NCBI RefSeq assembly: GCF_002104995.1
Contig: NW_024468265.1
Span: forward strand, 1 to 64,000
Origin: Linderina pennispora
Lineage: Eukaryota > Kickxellomycota > Kickxellomycetes > Kickxellales > Kickxellaceae
Reading direction: 5' to 3'
DNA: 64,000 bases
Positions 1-9,969 of the stretch are shown here, in pieces (the stretch's first letter is position 1; each line of letters starts with the position of its first letter). A model generated the notes under the pieces. The model was not told where the DNA came from. It ran no database searches and saw nothing but the letters and a program-made list of their open reading frames with translations. Both the position numbers and the translations under genes were made by a program.

Positions 1-1066
1 TCCGAAATGTTCTTGAACAACTGGTACATGCGCAGTGGGGTCATCTCCTCAGTCTGCACCTTCTCCACAAACTGTCAGAAGGTTACAAGCGATACAAGTA
101 TATTGTAGAGCGGGCTGAAACACCCGAAGACACATGTATTGAGAAAGTGTAAGAGAGTGCAGGAAGGCACTAAGCAAGTAGAAAAATGTAGAAGAAAGAC
201 AAGAATGATCCGGTCCAGTATTGGACTGGGTAGCAATATATAAAGAGAAAATAGAACAATAAAATGAGGAAAATCTAATTCTGATACAAACGGCTTCAAT
301 TGCGGATCGGCTTCTACCGCATTTGCGAGTGTCTTTCTGTAGTCCTCCTGCTTGTTAGCCATGCGCTTCTGGCAGTTCTTGTTATCAGAAAATTAGATTA
401 CTTCTCCTCATCCATTTATTCTTTCCTTTTATTCTCGAATCCGTCTAGTTACCAGTCTGGTCTCTGTTATTCCTTTTTTTTACTACTCATTTATCTCTTC
501 AAGACTGCCTTGGTCTGTCTATTTTCCAATGTATTCTCTTTTGCGTAGGTGCTACAGCCCGACCAAACTCAATAGCTCGTAACCTCAAACACTTGTCATG
601 CACAATCCTCAGGGGACCACTTTTCTTCACCATGCCATTGGTTGCCAGACAGTGTGGGCAATGTGACCTTCTTGCAACGGTCATTGACTGCCTTTACGAT
701 CAGGTGTATTTGCAGTACATCGATTCCAGAGGCCCTCAGCCTGCGCGAGAACATGCGCCGATCCGACTCCTTAAGCATCACGCGTGCGCACGTCTTGCAA
801 ATATCCTGCAGAATCGTCTGCATCATCTTGAAGTAGCCAAAGCGGAACATGGACATGCACAGAGCGATGAATCCCCAATGGCCGACACAGCCCGACATGT
901 TTTGTCCATACATCTCGCAAATGAAATTCTTGTTCGACACACCCAGCCGCGGATCCAGTACACCATTGGGGACAGGCTTGCGAGTCTCGGCTGTGTAAAG
1001 ATTGTGCTGGTTAATCACAACCTTTGCCGCCTGATGAATATCGTGTGGGCTGAGAACTCCAAATTG
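1..1066 (-). pseudogene. RNA polymerase III largest subunit (RPC1) N-terminal fragment, degenerate
   Basis: Reading leftwards from about 1066, the translation matches the N-terminal clamp region of the Pol III largest subunit. A GVLSPHDIH-type start is followed by NLYTAETRKPVPNG, GVLDPRLGV, a CVGHWG zinc motif, an ICKTCARVML segment and CPHC..NGMVKKSGPLRIVHDK. At about 665 the frame shifts by one base between KKVT and CPHC. Further pieces follow at about 290-385 (MANKQEDYRKTLANAVEAD) and 1-72 (VQTEEMTPLRMYQLFKN). The last two can be joined by a plausible GT..AG intron (about 75-290). No proper start codon or family-typical first residues are visible upstream of 1066, where the frame meets stops, and the gene leaves the window on the left. 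An inverted copy of its intron lies at 1299-1518. The family call is strong; that it is a decayed copy rather than a badly sequenced gene is inference. Confidence 0.7.
382..591 (-). repeat. Left arm of an imperfect inverted repeat (RPC1 exon edge plus intron)
   Basis: The reverse complement of this stretch aligns by eye along its whole length with 1299-1518. Shared blocks include TTTGAGNTTACGAGCTATTGAG, CGGGCTGTAGCACC, AAAAGAGAATACATTGGAAAA and GAGGAGAAGTAATCTAAT. Substitutions and small indels are scattered through it. It covers the end of an RPC1 coding block and the following non-coding stretch. Confidence 0.8.
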
Positions 1067-1298
1067 AATACAGTAATGTCAGAATTTGTGATTCACTAGG
1101 TTTCTACAATATTTCCCTTCCTCATCAGATCCATGTGCTATCACAACTACGGCTCCGATCCTCCTTTGGGGTCTCACTCTTCTCCACTTTCTATTTTTCG
1201 CGTACAGCTATTTTCTCTTTTTATTCATAGGTTTCCTTTTCTTTGGCTGACTCAGCCCAAACCACTTGTTGAAACTCGTGACCATCCAACACAGGATA

Positions 1299-1518
1299 TG
1301 TTTGAGATTACGAGCTATTGAGTTGGGTCGGGCTGTAGCACCCAAGTAAAAGAGAATACATTGGAAAAGAGATAGACTAAGGCAGCCTTAAAGAGATTAA
1401 TAGGAAGTTTGTAAAAAAAAAAAGGAATAAGAGAGACCAGACCGTTGACAGGACCGATTTGAGAATTAAAGGAAAGAATAAGAAATGGGTGAGGAGAAGT
1501 AATCTAATATTCTGATAA
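1299..1518 (+). repeat. Right arm of the imperfect inverted repeat
   Basis: Diverged inverted copy of 382-591, about 700 bp away. It carries the RPC1-derived exon edge and intron in the opposite orientation, so two RPC1 fragments face each other. No further RPC1 coding sequence follows it, so the copy is partial. Confidence 0.8.
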
Positions 1519-1567
1519 AATAATATCGTCAGGCGTGGGTTAGAACGCTGACAAACCTACCACAGGG

Positions 1568-1652
1568 TTAGACCAAAACACCAATGGCGATTCCTTGAAG
1601 CTTAGCAAGGGTGAAGTGCTCGTCAACAATAGAGCCTTTCGCCTTGTAATGT
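1568..1652 (-). other. Short orphan coding-like tail, possibly a terminal exon fragment
   Basis: On the minus strand a short open stretch reads KAKGSIVDEHFTLAKL followed by QGIAIGVLV and a TAA stop. Just upstream of it is an AT-rich segment ending in a possible AG acceptor. It resembles the last helix of a transporter (for example the EamA/DMT type), but this is a guess from 25 residues. It is not part of the neighbouring P450 frame. Confidence 0.25.
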
Positions 1653-1694
1653 GCTTATATGGTATATTAAAGACTAAAATATTCTAGTGTGATG

Positions 1695-3275
1695 CTATTC
1701 TGAGCGTTTGGTAAGAATCACACGACAGTCGCGCTTTGGGTTCACAGGCTCGGGAATTAGAATGTGTGCAGACTCCATCATCTTTGGAAAACCATTTGCA
1801 TCCAGGACATTTGGCCCGAGATGAGTGTAGTCCTCAGGCAATGCCATATCGAAATCTTTCAGCATATTTGACAGTATGGTCAACATCTCGATCTTGGCCA
1901 AATGCCGTCCGGGACATATGTGGACACCAGGGGCAAAGGTGAACAGGCTGCGGTATGCTTCGTCGTTGTTGAGGAGTCGGGTCGGGTCGTACTTTAGCGG
2001 GTTGGCCCATGTGTCAGCATGGTGGTTGACGCCAGGGAAGTTCACATGTATCTCCATACCTGGAGGAATGAAATGGCCTTGGAGAGTGATACCGCTGGGA
2101 GGCGAAACACGGGGGAAGTAGCTAGCATTTATAGGGCAGAGACGCAGGGACTCGTATAGGCACGCTTCGACGAACGGCAGCTTGCTTCTGGCCTCAGCAT
2201 AGGTGATGACATGGTCAACTGGAAAGTTGCTGCGGACCTGGTTTCTTGCCCTAGCATAGATCTTGGGGTGGGCCATCAGGAGGAATACAGCCCATGTGAG
2301 TGAGACTGACGAGGTATCGCTGCCAGCAGCTATAGCAACGGTGGACTCAGCCTTGACTTGGAGGTCGTCCATGCTAATCTTCGATTCAGGATCCTCAGCA
2401 TCAATAAAGGCCTGAAGAAGGTCCACTGGCTTATCTGCACCGGTGCGAAGCAGTTCCTTGCGGTTGGCAATTGCCTTGTCGCAAAATTCGGACAGGACGT
2501 TTGAACTTCGCCTCTAGGGGTCCGAGAAGTAGTGAGAACGGGAAATACTTTGTGAGCGGGACAGCTGCACGAGAAACATGCCAGATGGTGGTAGCGGTGG
2601 CCCATTTTGTCACATCGTCGTCGTTTTGCTTGAGACAGTTGAATTCTTGGCCAAGAGCTAGTGCGCCAATAGTATCGAAGGTCGCCAAGGCGAAATCTTT
2701 CATGTAATTGATGCTAATCTTCCCGTTGAGACTGTGGCCAATCCGCTCCTCCCACACATTCTTTAGCGCAAGGTACCCGTGTTTCAAGATTGCAGGTTCC
2801 ATCCTACCTAGGTACACAGGGATTGAAATACGGTCCTAGCTGGCGTTTTCTCAAGCCGACAAAGGCCGGGTCTGTGGCACTGACAGTGTTGGGAATTCCA
2901 AAGATGTCCACTGCTTTATAAAAGCTGGCTTTGCGGAAAGCATGCGAGCCAAAAGACAGTGCGAACATCCGATGGGTTCGAGATCGCCACAGCATTGGGT
3001 TCCAGCACGTAGAGGTCGCCGTATGTTTCGTATTCGTGCTGCGCGGAAATGCCGACCTTGCTAATCATGCTCAATATCTGGTTGCGCTTGCTTGTAATGC
3101 GTGCAAGGAAAGGGCCAGGAATATGGCGGAGGGGCGAAAAATACAGCGCATAGATGATTTTGTAGCTTAGTAGAGCAGCTGCAATAGAAAATAGAAGCTT
3201 GACGAGACCAATGCTGCTGAGATGGTCTAGGAAGATACCCATCCAATGAAAAATAATGATGGAAAGCGCAGCCAT
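1695..3275 (-). CDS. Cytochrome P450 monooxygenase, frame broken three times
   Basis: Membrane-anchored haem-thiolate monooxygenase of about 520 residues once the frames are followed. The ATG at 3275 opens an N-terminal hydrophobic anchor followed by the proline-rich HIPGPFLARI hinge. The I-helix carries AIAAGSDTSS, the K-helix YESLRLCP (ExxR), and the haem loop FTFAPGVHICPGRHLA keeps the cysteine ligand; the usual Arg of FxxGxRxCxG is His. The frame breaks near 2953 (TTTT where TTT is needed), 2818 and 2493. Removing one base at each site restores family-like sequence (VFGSHAF, YFNPVYLGRMEP, KAIANRKELL). Such fungal P450s act at the ER on lipids or secondary metabolites; the substrate is unknown. 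It is divergent to the acyltransferase at 4213, with about 940 bp between, suggesting shared regulation. Pseudogene versus sequence error is unresolved. Confidence 0.85.
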
Positions 3276-4212
3276 CGTTGTATATGAAGGAAAGAAAATG
3301 ATATAGATTGGGATATTTGCCTTATTTGAACCTTAGAGTACGGAGAGAGAGATAGAAAAATGAAAAATAGAAAGGTGGGTTAAATAGGTCCTTGAATAGT
3401 AGCGTCAGTCATAAATCATAACGGCAATGTCTCGGTGTTGGGTGGCATGCGATAGTTGATGGATATTCTTCTATGGGCTTCTGTTGGTTTCTGTCGGCTG
3501 ACCGCTCTCTTCTATGTCGCTACTTGATTTTTTTTCTGATAAGAACCGCCTCATATCTTGTGCTCGACCCTTCAAGCAGACAAGACTCGACATCTATATG
3601 GCTGTTGGTGCTCAACTGGCCATGGGCGCAACACAGGGATCATTGTTGACCGTGGGTCAGGAAGTCTGTTTCCCAGGAATAGGAATTGTGTTTAAAAGTA
3701 GGAACCTATTGTCAAAGGGAGTGGCATGTTTGTGTACCTTCTATAGTGCTCAGGCTGCGACAGGCTTAGGATAGGGGCCTTTTGGAACCCGATCACACTT
3801 GGCCATAGAAGACAGACAGCTATGAACTATAAACACCGAAGACGTATCCTGCGAGCTACTGCCAATTCCTGCTGTAGGTGCTGATTGCCTATTGGTGAAC
3901 AGGGTAGGCATGTAGCTTCGATGAAGGGCGGAACAGAGTCATGACAAAGGAGACGTCTCTATATCCTTCGACTTGTAAAAAAACCCCAACGCAAACGGGT
4001 TGCTGAAGGCATAGTGACCGAGGTAAACAATACACTATTTCAGTTAATATATTGGCCACTTGTTATGAACATGACAATACCACATGGTTGATTCTCACCA
4101 GTACACTTGTCCACACACAATATTTTATGTTTCTCGTATAAGTGCTGGAATTATGACTCCAGTAGAAGTCTTTTCACTTTCTTAACAGTTTTCATTGCCT
4201 ACTCACTTTGCT
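3276..4212. promoter_or_regulatory. Divergent intergenic region between P450 and acyltransferase
   Basis: AT-rich 937 bp gap separating two start codons that face away from each other. It should hold both promoters. Short ORFs inside (for example 3514-3774 on plus) show no family features and I did not call them. Confidence 0.5.
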
Positions 4213-5652
4213 ATGGACCACTTTATAAACAGCATCGAATCACAAACTTATATCTGTAGACGATATGACATGATCAACTCGTATGTAACCGCACGGTTCC
4301 TATTCTTCTATGCCAATTCTGCTGGTGCTGAGGATTTCATGCCAGGTCGCCAGCTTGAGGAAGGCTTCTATCGGACTCTTGCCCTCTGCCCCTGGTTCGC
4401 TGGTGATATTAAACCAACTCGAGATGGAGGAATGGAGGTCATCGTCGACAAGGGCAATCTGAACATGCCTTATTATCGTGAATCGCAGTCTTTGGTACGT
4501 TTCAGCAAGATCCAGTCTTCCGGATTCAACCGCACAACCTGGCCTGATGATTTGGTTCCTGTTGGGCCCGTTCCCTGCATTGACAGGGCTACCGGGATGG
4601 TCAAGCTGTTGCACGTTCACGTTGTGCGACTGAAGGACAATAGCGGTGTGGCTATATCGGTCAATTTCAACCATGGAGTCGCAGATGGTACCAGCGTTCT
4701 AAATTACTTCAACCGTTGGGCGGATGAGACGCGTGCACTAGTAACTGGCGTACCTGTGGCAGAGGCAACCTTCTGCTTTGGTGCCGATATCATCAAGAGG
4801 CACCTGCCGAGCGAGCGCGCATCTCTCAGTGAAGCGTCCCAGAAGGTGCTTTCCTCAAAGTCCTATGTGGCGGATTTCATCATGTGGCTCTCACTTGACA
4901 AGCGCAGAAAGCTGATGAGCTATTTGATCAACTCTGCTTCACCGCGTGGGCATTTATTCCGGATTTCGCGTGCCAAGATTGACAGGCTTCGCAACCAAGT
5001 GCTCGAGCACCTGCCACATGGGACCCGCTTGTCCACTAACGATATCATTTCGGCAGTCTTGCACAGAGTCCACGAACAGGTTGTGACAAGGAAGCAGCAG
5101 GGATGGTTGGAAAGCCTAATGGATTGGATGAATGGAGCTGCAGGCGAACATTGTACTGTAGTCATCGCTGACTATCGTCGCCATCTTGGAATGGCAGAGC
5201 TGAATTACATGGGCAACCCGGTATACGGCGAAGTTGTTCTCACCCCGATGCACCAGGCATATCAGCCAATTACCCCCAAGACTATATCTGTGGTCGCTAG
5301 TCAGATTCGGTCGCTCATATCAGCACTTACCCTACCGCGCATCGGACAAACTGTTGATGCTTTTGATTCGGATGAGAAGCATGCCGCTGATTTCTTTGCC
5401 GTTGCCATGAATCACAAGCTTTTGACAAGAACTTCTAATATAGCATCTACTAAGATGTACGCTGCAGACTTTGGCCATGGCGTTCAAGCTTTTTCAACGA
5501 CACATCCTGAGCTCGCCATGGGTTTATTTGTGATTCTTCCGTCGCCACCCCCAAGTAAGGACATTCTTGTCAGTTTCTGTGATGCGCCTTCAGTAATGGA
5601 CAGCGTCTTGAAGAACGAGTTTTGGAGTGACATCTCTGAGTTGGTTTACTAA
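4213..5652 (+). CDS. BAHD/HxxxD-type acyltransferase family protein
   Basis: Intact 479-residue protein of the transferase family that moves acyl groups from CoA to alcohol or amine acceptors (fungal members act on secondary metabolites). Both hallmarks are visible. The catalytic HxxxD reads NHGVADG with His about residue 154 and Asp 158. The structural DFGxG motif appears as DFGHG near residue 419, in the usual C-terminal position. Length fits the family (430-500). The open frame extends 18 bases further upstream to a TTG, but the first ATG is at 4213 (MDHFINSIES). It lies divergent to a P450, an arrangement common in small tailoring-enzyme clusters. The acceptor cannot be read from sequence. 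Confidence 0.85.
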   Translation: MDHFINSIESQTYICRRYDMINSYVTARFLFFYANSAGAEDFMPGRQLEEGFYRTLALCPWFAGDIKPTRDGGMEVIVDKGNLNMPYYRESQSLVRFSKIQSSGFNRTTWPDDLVPVGPVPCIDRATGMVKLLHVHVVRLKDNSGVAISVNFNHGVADGTSVLNYFNRWADETRALVTGVPVAEATFCFGADIIKRHLPSERASLSEASQKVLSSKSYVADFIMWLSLDKRRKLMSYLINSASPRGHLFRISRAKIDRLRNQVLEHLPHGTRLSTNDIISAVLHRVHEQVVTRKQQGWLESLMDWMNGAAGEHCTVVIADYRRHLGMAELNYMGNPVYGEVVLTPMHQAYQPITPKTISVVASQIRSLISALTLPRIGQTVDAFDSDEKHAADFFAVAMNHKLLTRTSNIASTKMYAADFGHGVQAFSTTHPELAMGLFVILPSPPPSKDILVSFCDAPSVMDSVLKNEFWSDISELVY

Positions 5653-6859
5653 TATATATACGTACATTTACTGGTTTCAAACGGTTAGCCACATGAAGAG
5701 GGTGACCCTATTGCACAGCTGATTCTGATTCCTAGATCCATGCCATAATGCTTAGACAAGGGTATAGTGGCTGCACTATATATCCTAGCACACGCCAGTG
5801 TGACTGCAAGTCCTGGTAATTTGTTGACAGTCACTAGTTCTATTTCATGCTACATGTACAAGTATCCCGACAGGCTCTGATTGTACTGGTGAATTTTAAA
5901 TCTGTAACGAATGAGTTCACAAAATACAGCATACTTTGGATGAGGATACGTGCTGAGTAGCAGGTGCTGTGGCTCTTCTAAGGCGATCATGACTGGCACC
6001 TTGACATCAATGCACGATATTATTGTAGTAGTCTACTTAATATTAGTAATCAAGATGTTAAGTGGATCCTATCCAGATCCCATTGATAGTGGCCTAATTC
6101 ATATTATTATATGTTCTACAATATTACTTGCAGTCCAGTGTAAAGAAAGTGGTGACTTAACTTAGACGCTGGTAAAATGAAAATCACAATGGAGCAGATG
6201 CTGTAGCACTCAAGAGTAGGAAGAGGTAGAACTTAAGTGCCAGCATCATCATCATCCGCTCCTTTTAAGGACTGACAACTACTGAGCTTTTTGAGTTTCC
6301 GACTCAATTTAATAGCAGGTACATTAACTGAGTATCAAATACCTCTGGCGTTTCTTCCACTGTACGCTGCATTCACATTTACCATTTGACCCACATCTTT
6401 TCTCTCTCCTTTTGTCTTCGCAATTACCACAAGCTGAATCAGTTGGCTTGAGCCGAGTGATCCCCATTCCATGGCTGGTCCCCTGGCAGAGCGCTAACTG
6501 GCCACTGAGCCATGCTACCAGAATCCCTATCTTGATTTTCAGATCACTCCAGCGATTTAATTATTTTCCACCTGCTTCCAGCAGGATGCGCCACAACACA
6601 CTATATCGTTAAAAGGAAATACTCTGCACTTTAACAATTACAAATAATATACAGGATACTTGTACACAACCTCAAGCAGCAATGCGAGTTTCACAGTTCC
6701 CACTGCCATGGGCCATTCCCACCACTATATATTGTTGGTGTCAACGCCATGCATAGTTGATGCTGTACAGACGGCACGCTTTCTGGATATAAACTCCACG
6801 GCAACTCCCGTCGCCAAGCCAGCTTCGTTTACCGCTTTCCTATTTTATACCCATTTACC
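5653..6859. other. AT-rich intergenic region
   Basis: About 1.2 kb with only short ORFs without family features. The right end is the presumed promoter of the MIF-like gene, with a TATAAA at 6788. Confidence 0.5.
6788..6793 (+). promoter_or_regulatory. TATA box of the MIF-like gene
   Basis: TATAAA lies 67 bp before the ATG at 6860, a sensible distance for a fungal core promoter with a short 5' leader. Confidence 0.5.
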
Positions 6860-7243
6860 ATGCCAGTTGTTGATATCATTACCAATTCACAGGAAGTTGA
6901 TGCCAAGTCGCTCTCGGTCAAGGCATCGACCTACATCGCGCAAATGCTAGATATTCCTATCGATATGGGTCTCACCACTATCAGCAGAAATCCTAGCATG
7001 TGTTTTGGTGGAACTCATGAGCCTACAACCTTTGTCAATTTCGTCTACTGTCGTACAAGTAAATCTCCAGAACAGAGCACGATTGTTGGAAAGTTCACCG
7101 AGTTCATATGCAGCGAGCTGGGTGTCAATTCCAAACGCGTTTTTATGAACCTAGTACAGGTAGACCCTGAAGCGTTCGGTTGGGACGGCGAGACACTTGC
7201 TCTCTCCTTTCCTAGAAACTACGGTCTCTATTTCCCACTCTAG
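6860..7243 (+). CDS. MIF/tautomerase superfamily protein
   Basis: Intact 127-residue protein matching macrophage migration inhibitory factor over its length. It starts MPVV, which leaves the catalytic N-terminal proline after Met removal. It keeps the spacing to the FGG..EP block (SMCFGGTHEP), the long helix ending in SKRVFMNLVQVDP, and the terminal GWDGETLA (MIF: GWNNSTFA). The lysine that helps the active site in mammalian MIF (in a GKPP context) and the CxxC motif are not conserved. Family members are trimers that tautomerise keto-enol substrates such as phenylpyruvate; the physiological substrate here is unknown. MIF-type proteins are patchily distributed in fungi. The ATG context and upstream TATAAA support this start. 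Confidence 0.85.
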   Translation: MPVVDIITNSQEVDAKSLSVKASTYIAQMLDIPIDMGLTTISRNPSMCFGGTHEPTTFVNFVYCRTSKSPEQSTIVGKFTEFICSELGVNSKRVFMNLVQVDPEAFGWDGETLALSFPRNYGLYFPL

Positions 7244-8902
7244 GTACAGAGTATGGAAATTGGTAGATGCTGTAGGATAGAAGGCTGCCCACGTATGGCC
7301 TCATTTTGTTCGACTTCATAGTGGCAACCCTCGTTAATCGGCGCTGACTGCCTATTTACGCCAGCGTCATAGAAATCTTCATCTTACATCCTTTCTTATC
7401 ACAGAATATGTTTGCAATAAATTCTGCGAATATGTTAACCTCTTACTGCGGTAGGCAACTGAGATTCTAAACATGCACTACACCTCACACTTATTACAGT
7501 TCTCCAACCGAGATATCACCGCAACCCATGTCTAAAACCTGTTGGGCGATAATGACCCCTCCAGCCTAAGACTTGTCCTTGTTAATATTGCGCATTTTTA
7601 TTCTTTCCACAATGTGTTGTGAAAAGATACTTTGGAAGGTAGACATATTTGGACAGCTGCAGGAGGCTGTTCTCAGAGCATATTACACACGAGGTACTAC
7701 AGAATCAATTATGTGTGTAGCGTGGCGTATGGTGTAGTGCGAATCAGCAGCCACAGAAAGTGCTTCCTTGTATAGTGTATTAGTGGCTGATGGAAAATGC
7801 TCTTGAACTACCTCCGTAGGGAACCGTGTCGGATATGTTGGCTCCACTCCATGCCTTTTTTTTTTTTTGAATTCTGCCTTACAAGACAGCAATTTGTTCA
7901 TGTACTTCGCAGGGACATGATAGATATTGCAGGTGTTTTCATAGAATTAAAAGTACTCCTGACTGTGTGGCGGAAGAAATCTATATATAATGATGCCCGG
8001 TCAGAACTGCGCTGGAGCAGCCTGGTTCTGTGGCCGTTGCATCACAAGCGAAACAAGGTGGATTATTAGCCAAGGTAACCTCATGCCGAAAAGTTCCTGG
8101 TTATGTGACCGATAAAAATGCGCCACCCCAGACGTGAGGCTATCGTGAGTGCAGCGGATATAGCCACACCAATATAATATCTATATACCTAGAAAGTGAT
8201 GCCTGCAAGCTAAGAGTGCCAGTAAGAATTCGTTGATATATGCGAAAAATATCTATCCTCTTGAAAGCTTGATAGTTAGGAATGGTGTGCAGCTATAGTA
8301 GCTTCGCCGGAACTCGCGTAATTCTACCACGAACTGGGAGGTGTGGTATTTTTGGAATGTCCAAGCGGAATAAAAGTAACGGAGCACAGAACACCTTGGC
8401 CAAAAAGGTGGATAGACAAGAACAGCGCATTCACTCCGCATACTCTAGCCATTCTGCCATAGTTGAATTTATCTATTGAAGAGGATATCCCCACCTCAAG
8501 TACTCCTCGTGCTAGTCATGTAAGCATGCACCATGTTTTGTCGTGCAACAGCATCCTCCTACAGTTATGGCTATATGATAAACTCAACACATGTACCATT
8601 TTCCTATACAACTAACACAATGTGAGCATGCAAAAGCCGGCTTCTATGTTGAAAAGCACAGCTCTTGCCCTGTGCTCTATTTCAATATTTGTGTTACCAC
8701 TAGGGAAATAGATCTAACGCTTAACCCAAGTAAACACAAATACCATGCGGCAACTTTTCTAGTTCCTGAAGTCCAGGCATGACAGCTATTGGCTATACTG
8801 AACACGGGCAATTGATCGGGTAGTACGATGTGCGATGATGGCGGACATGCCCCGTACTAAACTAGGCTGCGACCGGACATCCATGCGGTCCATTAGGAGA
8901 AA
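7244..8902. other. AT-rich intergenic region
   Basis: About 1.65 kb. A run of ten or more T lies at 7858-7868. Several ORFs under 90 codons occur on both strands but none shows a domain, codon signal or promoter context I can defend. Confidence 0.5.
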
Positions 8903-9076
8903 TTAGCCATTTTCCGCATTGGATCCATTGACACCTGTACCGATGTTTTCCGTCTGCCACTCTTCTGATCGCAGGGGTTGCTGTTTGTGGTCTAATTTTA
9001 GATAGTGTAGCGAGTAGCTACCAGTCTGAAGGGAGCAAGAAGCTCCGCAGACCTGACATTCCAGCTCATTCGCCAT
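8903..9076 (-). CDS. Tiny single C2H2-like zinc-finger protein
   Basis: A 57-codon ORF from ATG at 9076 (MANELECQVCG) contains one finger-like motif: C-x2-C, then 13 residues, H, five residues, H (ending YSLHYLKLDH), followed by a polar tail. The finger starts only about six residues after the Met, the same layout as the small ORFs near 57.4-58.9 kb. The frame stays open upstream to 9166 but the finger-proximal ATG is the more economical start. Function is unknown; expression is not proven. Confidence 0.45.
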   Translation of the reverse strand: MANELECQVCGASCSLQTGSYSLHYLKLDHKQQPLRSEEWQTENIGTGVNGSNAENG

Positions 9077-9326
9077 AGCACAACACAGGCGATGCGTGCA
9101 GATAGGATTGCTACCTCCGACTAAAAGGCAACCACCTGGATATTTCTGAAAGCTATTAACTGGCATCCTAGGAGAACAGAAGATGCCTAGCCATTATAGA
9201 ACACCAATAATTGACGACTTGACGGGGGCTGTACTGCAAGCTGTAGCGCAATAGCTAGAAACGCCAGCTGTATATATTCGTGTCATGTGGGCACTGCGGC
9301 CACTTGTTCTCCTAAGCATGGGCCTT

Positions 9327-9354
9327 GCGGAAATGAGCAGGCGGAAATGAGCAG
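9327..9354. repeat. 14 bp direct tandem duplication
   Basis: Two perfect head-to-tail copies of GCGGAAATGAGCAG, followed by the start of a third (GCGG). Confidence 0.9.
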
Positions 9355-9783
9355 GCGGAGCCTCTTGTTAGGCAGGCACTGCAGACAGAAACACCTGTAA
9401 AGGCAATCATGCCACCAGGAACAGCTGGCTAGAGCGTGCACTAAGCAGCAGCCGCAAAGGTATGTAGCCACTGCACCTGTCCGCTGGAGGCATTACTCAG
9501 CAGGTAGTCGGCGCAGAGAAAAGTGTGCATGGGCGGACAAGGTGAATATTCGGCCCCTTTTCTTGTACTTGCGCTACTGGCGTACAAATACTTCGTGTGC
9601 GTTTCAAAGGCCAGCGGTATACCTCGTAGTACACCCCACAAAGTGCGGTGTTGGCCGGATTAGTATCCCTCAGCACAGATCTCACGAGCAACCCAGAATG
9701 AGCAGGCTAGCCAGAATTAACGGCCCTTGCCAAGAGCACGCCCCTATTTGTGCTGTCAGTGTTGGCCTGTCCGGCTGAGATTG

Positions 9784-9790
9784 TATAAAA
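9784..9790 (+). promoter_or_regulatory. TATA box of the hexose transporter
   Basis: TATAAAA about 180 bp before the ATG at 9970. Confidence 0.5.
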
Positions 9791-9969
9791 GGCAGTTTTA
9801 TGGTAACCGCTATGGCCAGGAATCTCAACACCTAACCAAACAGGCATTATCTTTTAATCCATCTTCATAGTATTGACACGCCTTCGCTATCTAGCAGTAC
9901 CTATATTTGTATTTCAGACACCTCATACATCTAGAGCTGCTATTTTATTAGTTTTCCTTTCTATTGGCC

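Larger units (their letters stand above)
9077..9969. other. Intergenic region upstream of the hexose transporter
   Basis: About 0.9 kb with a 14 bp tandem duplication at 9327-9354 and a TATAAAA at 9784. Short ORFs on both strands look spurious. Confidence 0.5.

Noticed and set aside
4195-4212. TTG start for the acyltransferase (also TTG starts for exportin-5, the transporter and the DPP8/9-type gene)
   Set aside because: Nuclear fungal genes use ATG; the first in-frame ATG gives a family-like N-terminus in each case.
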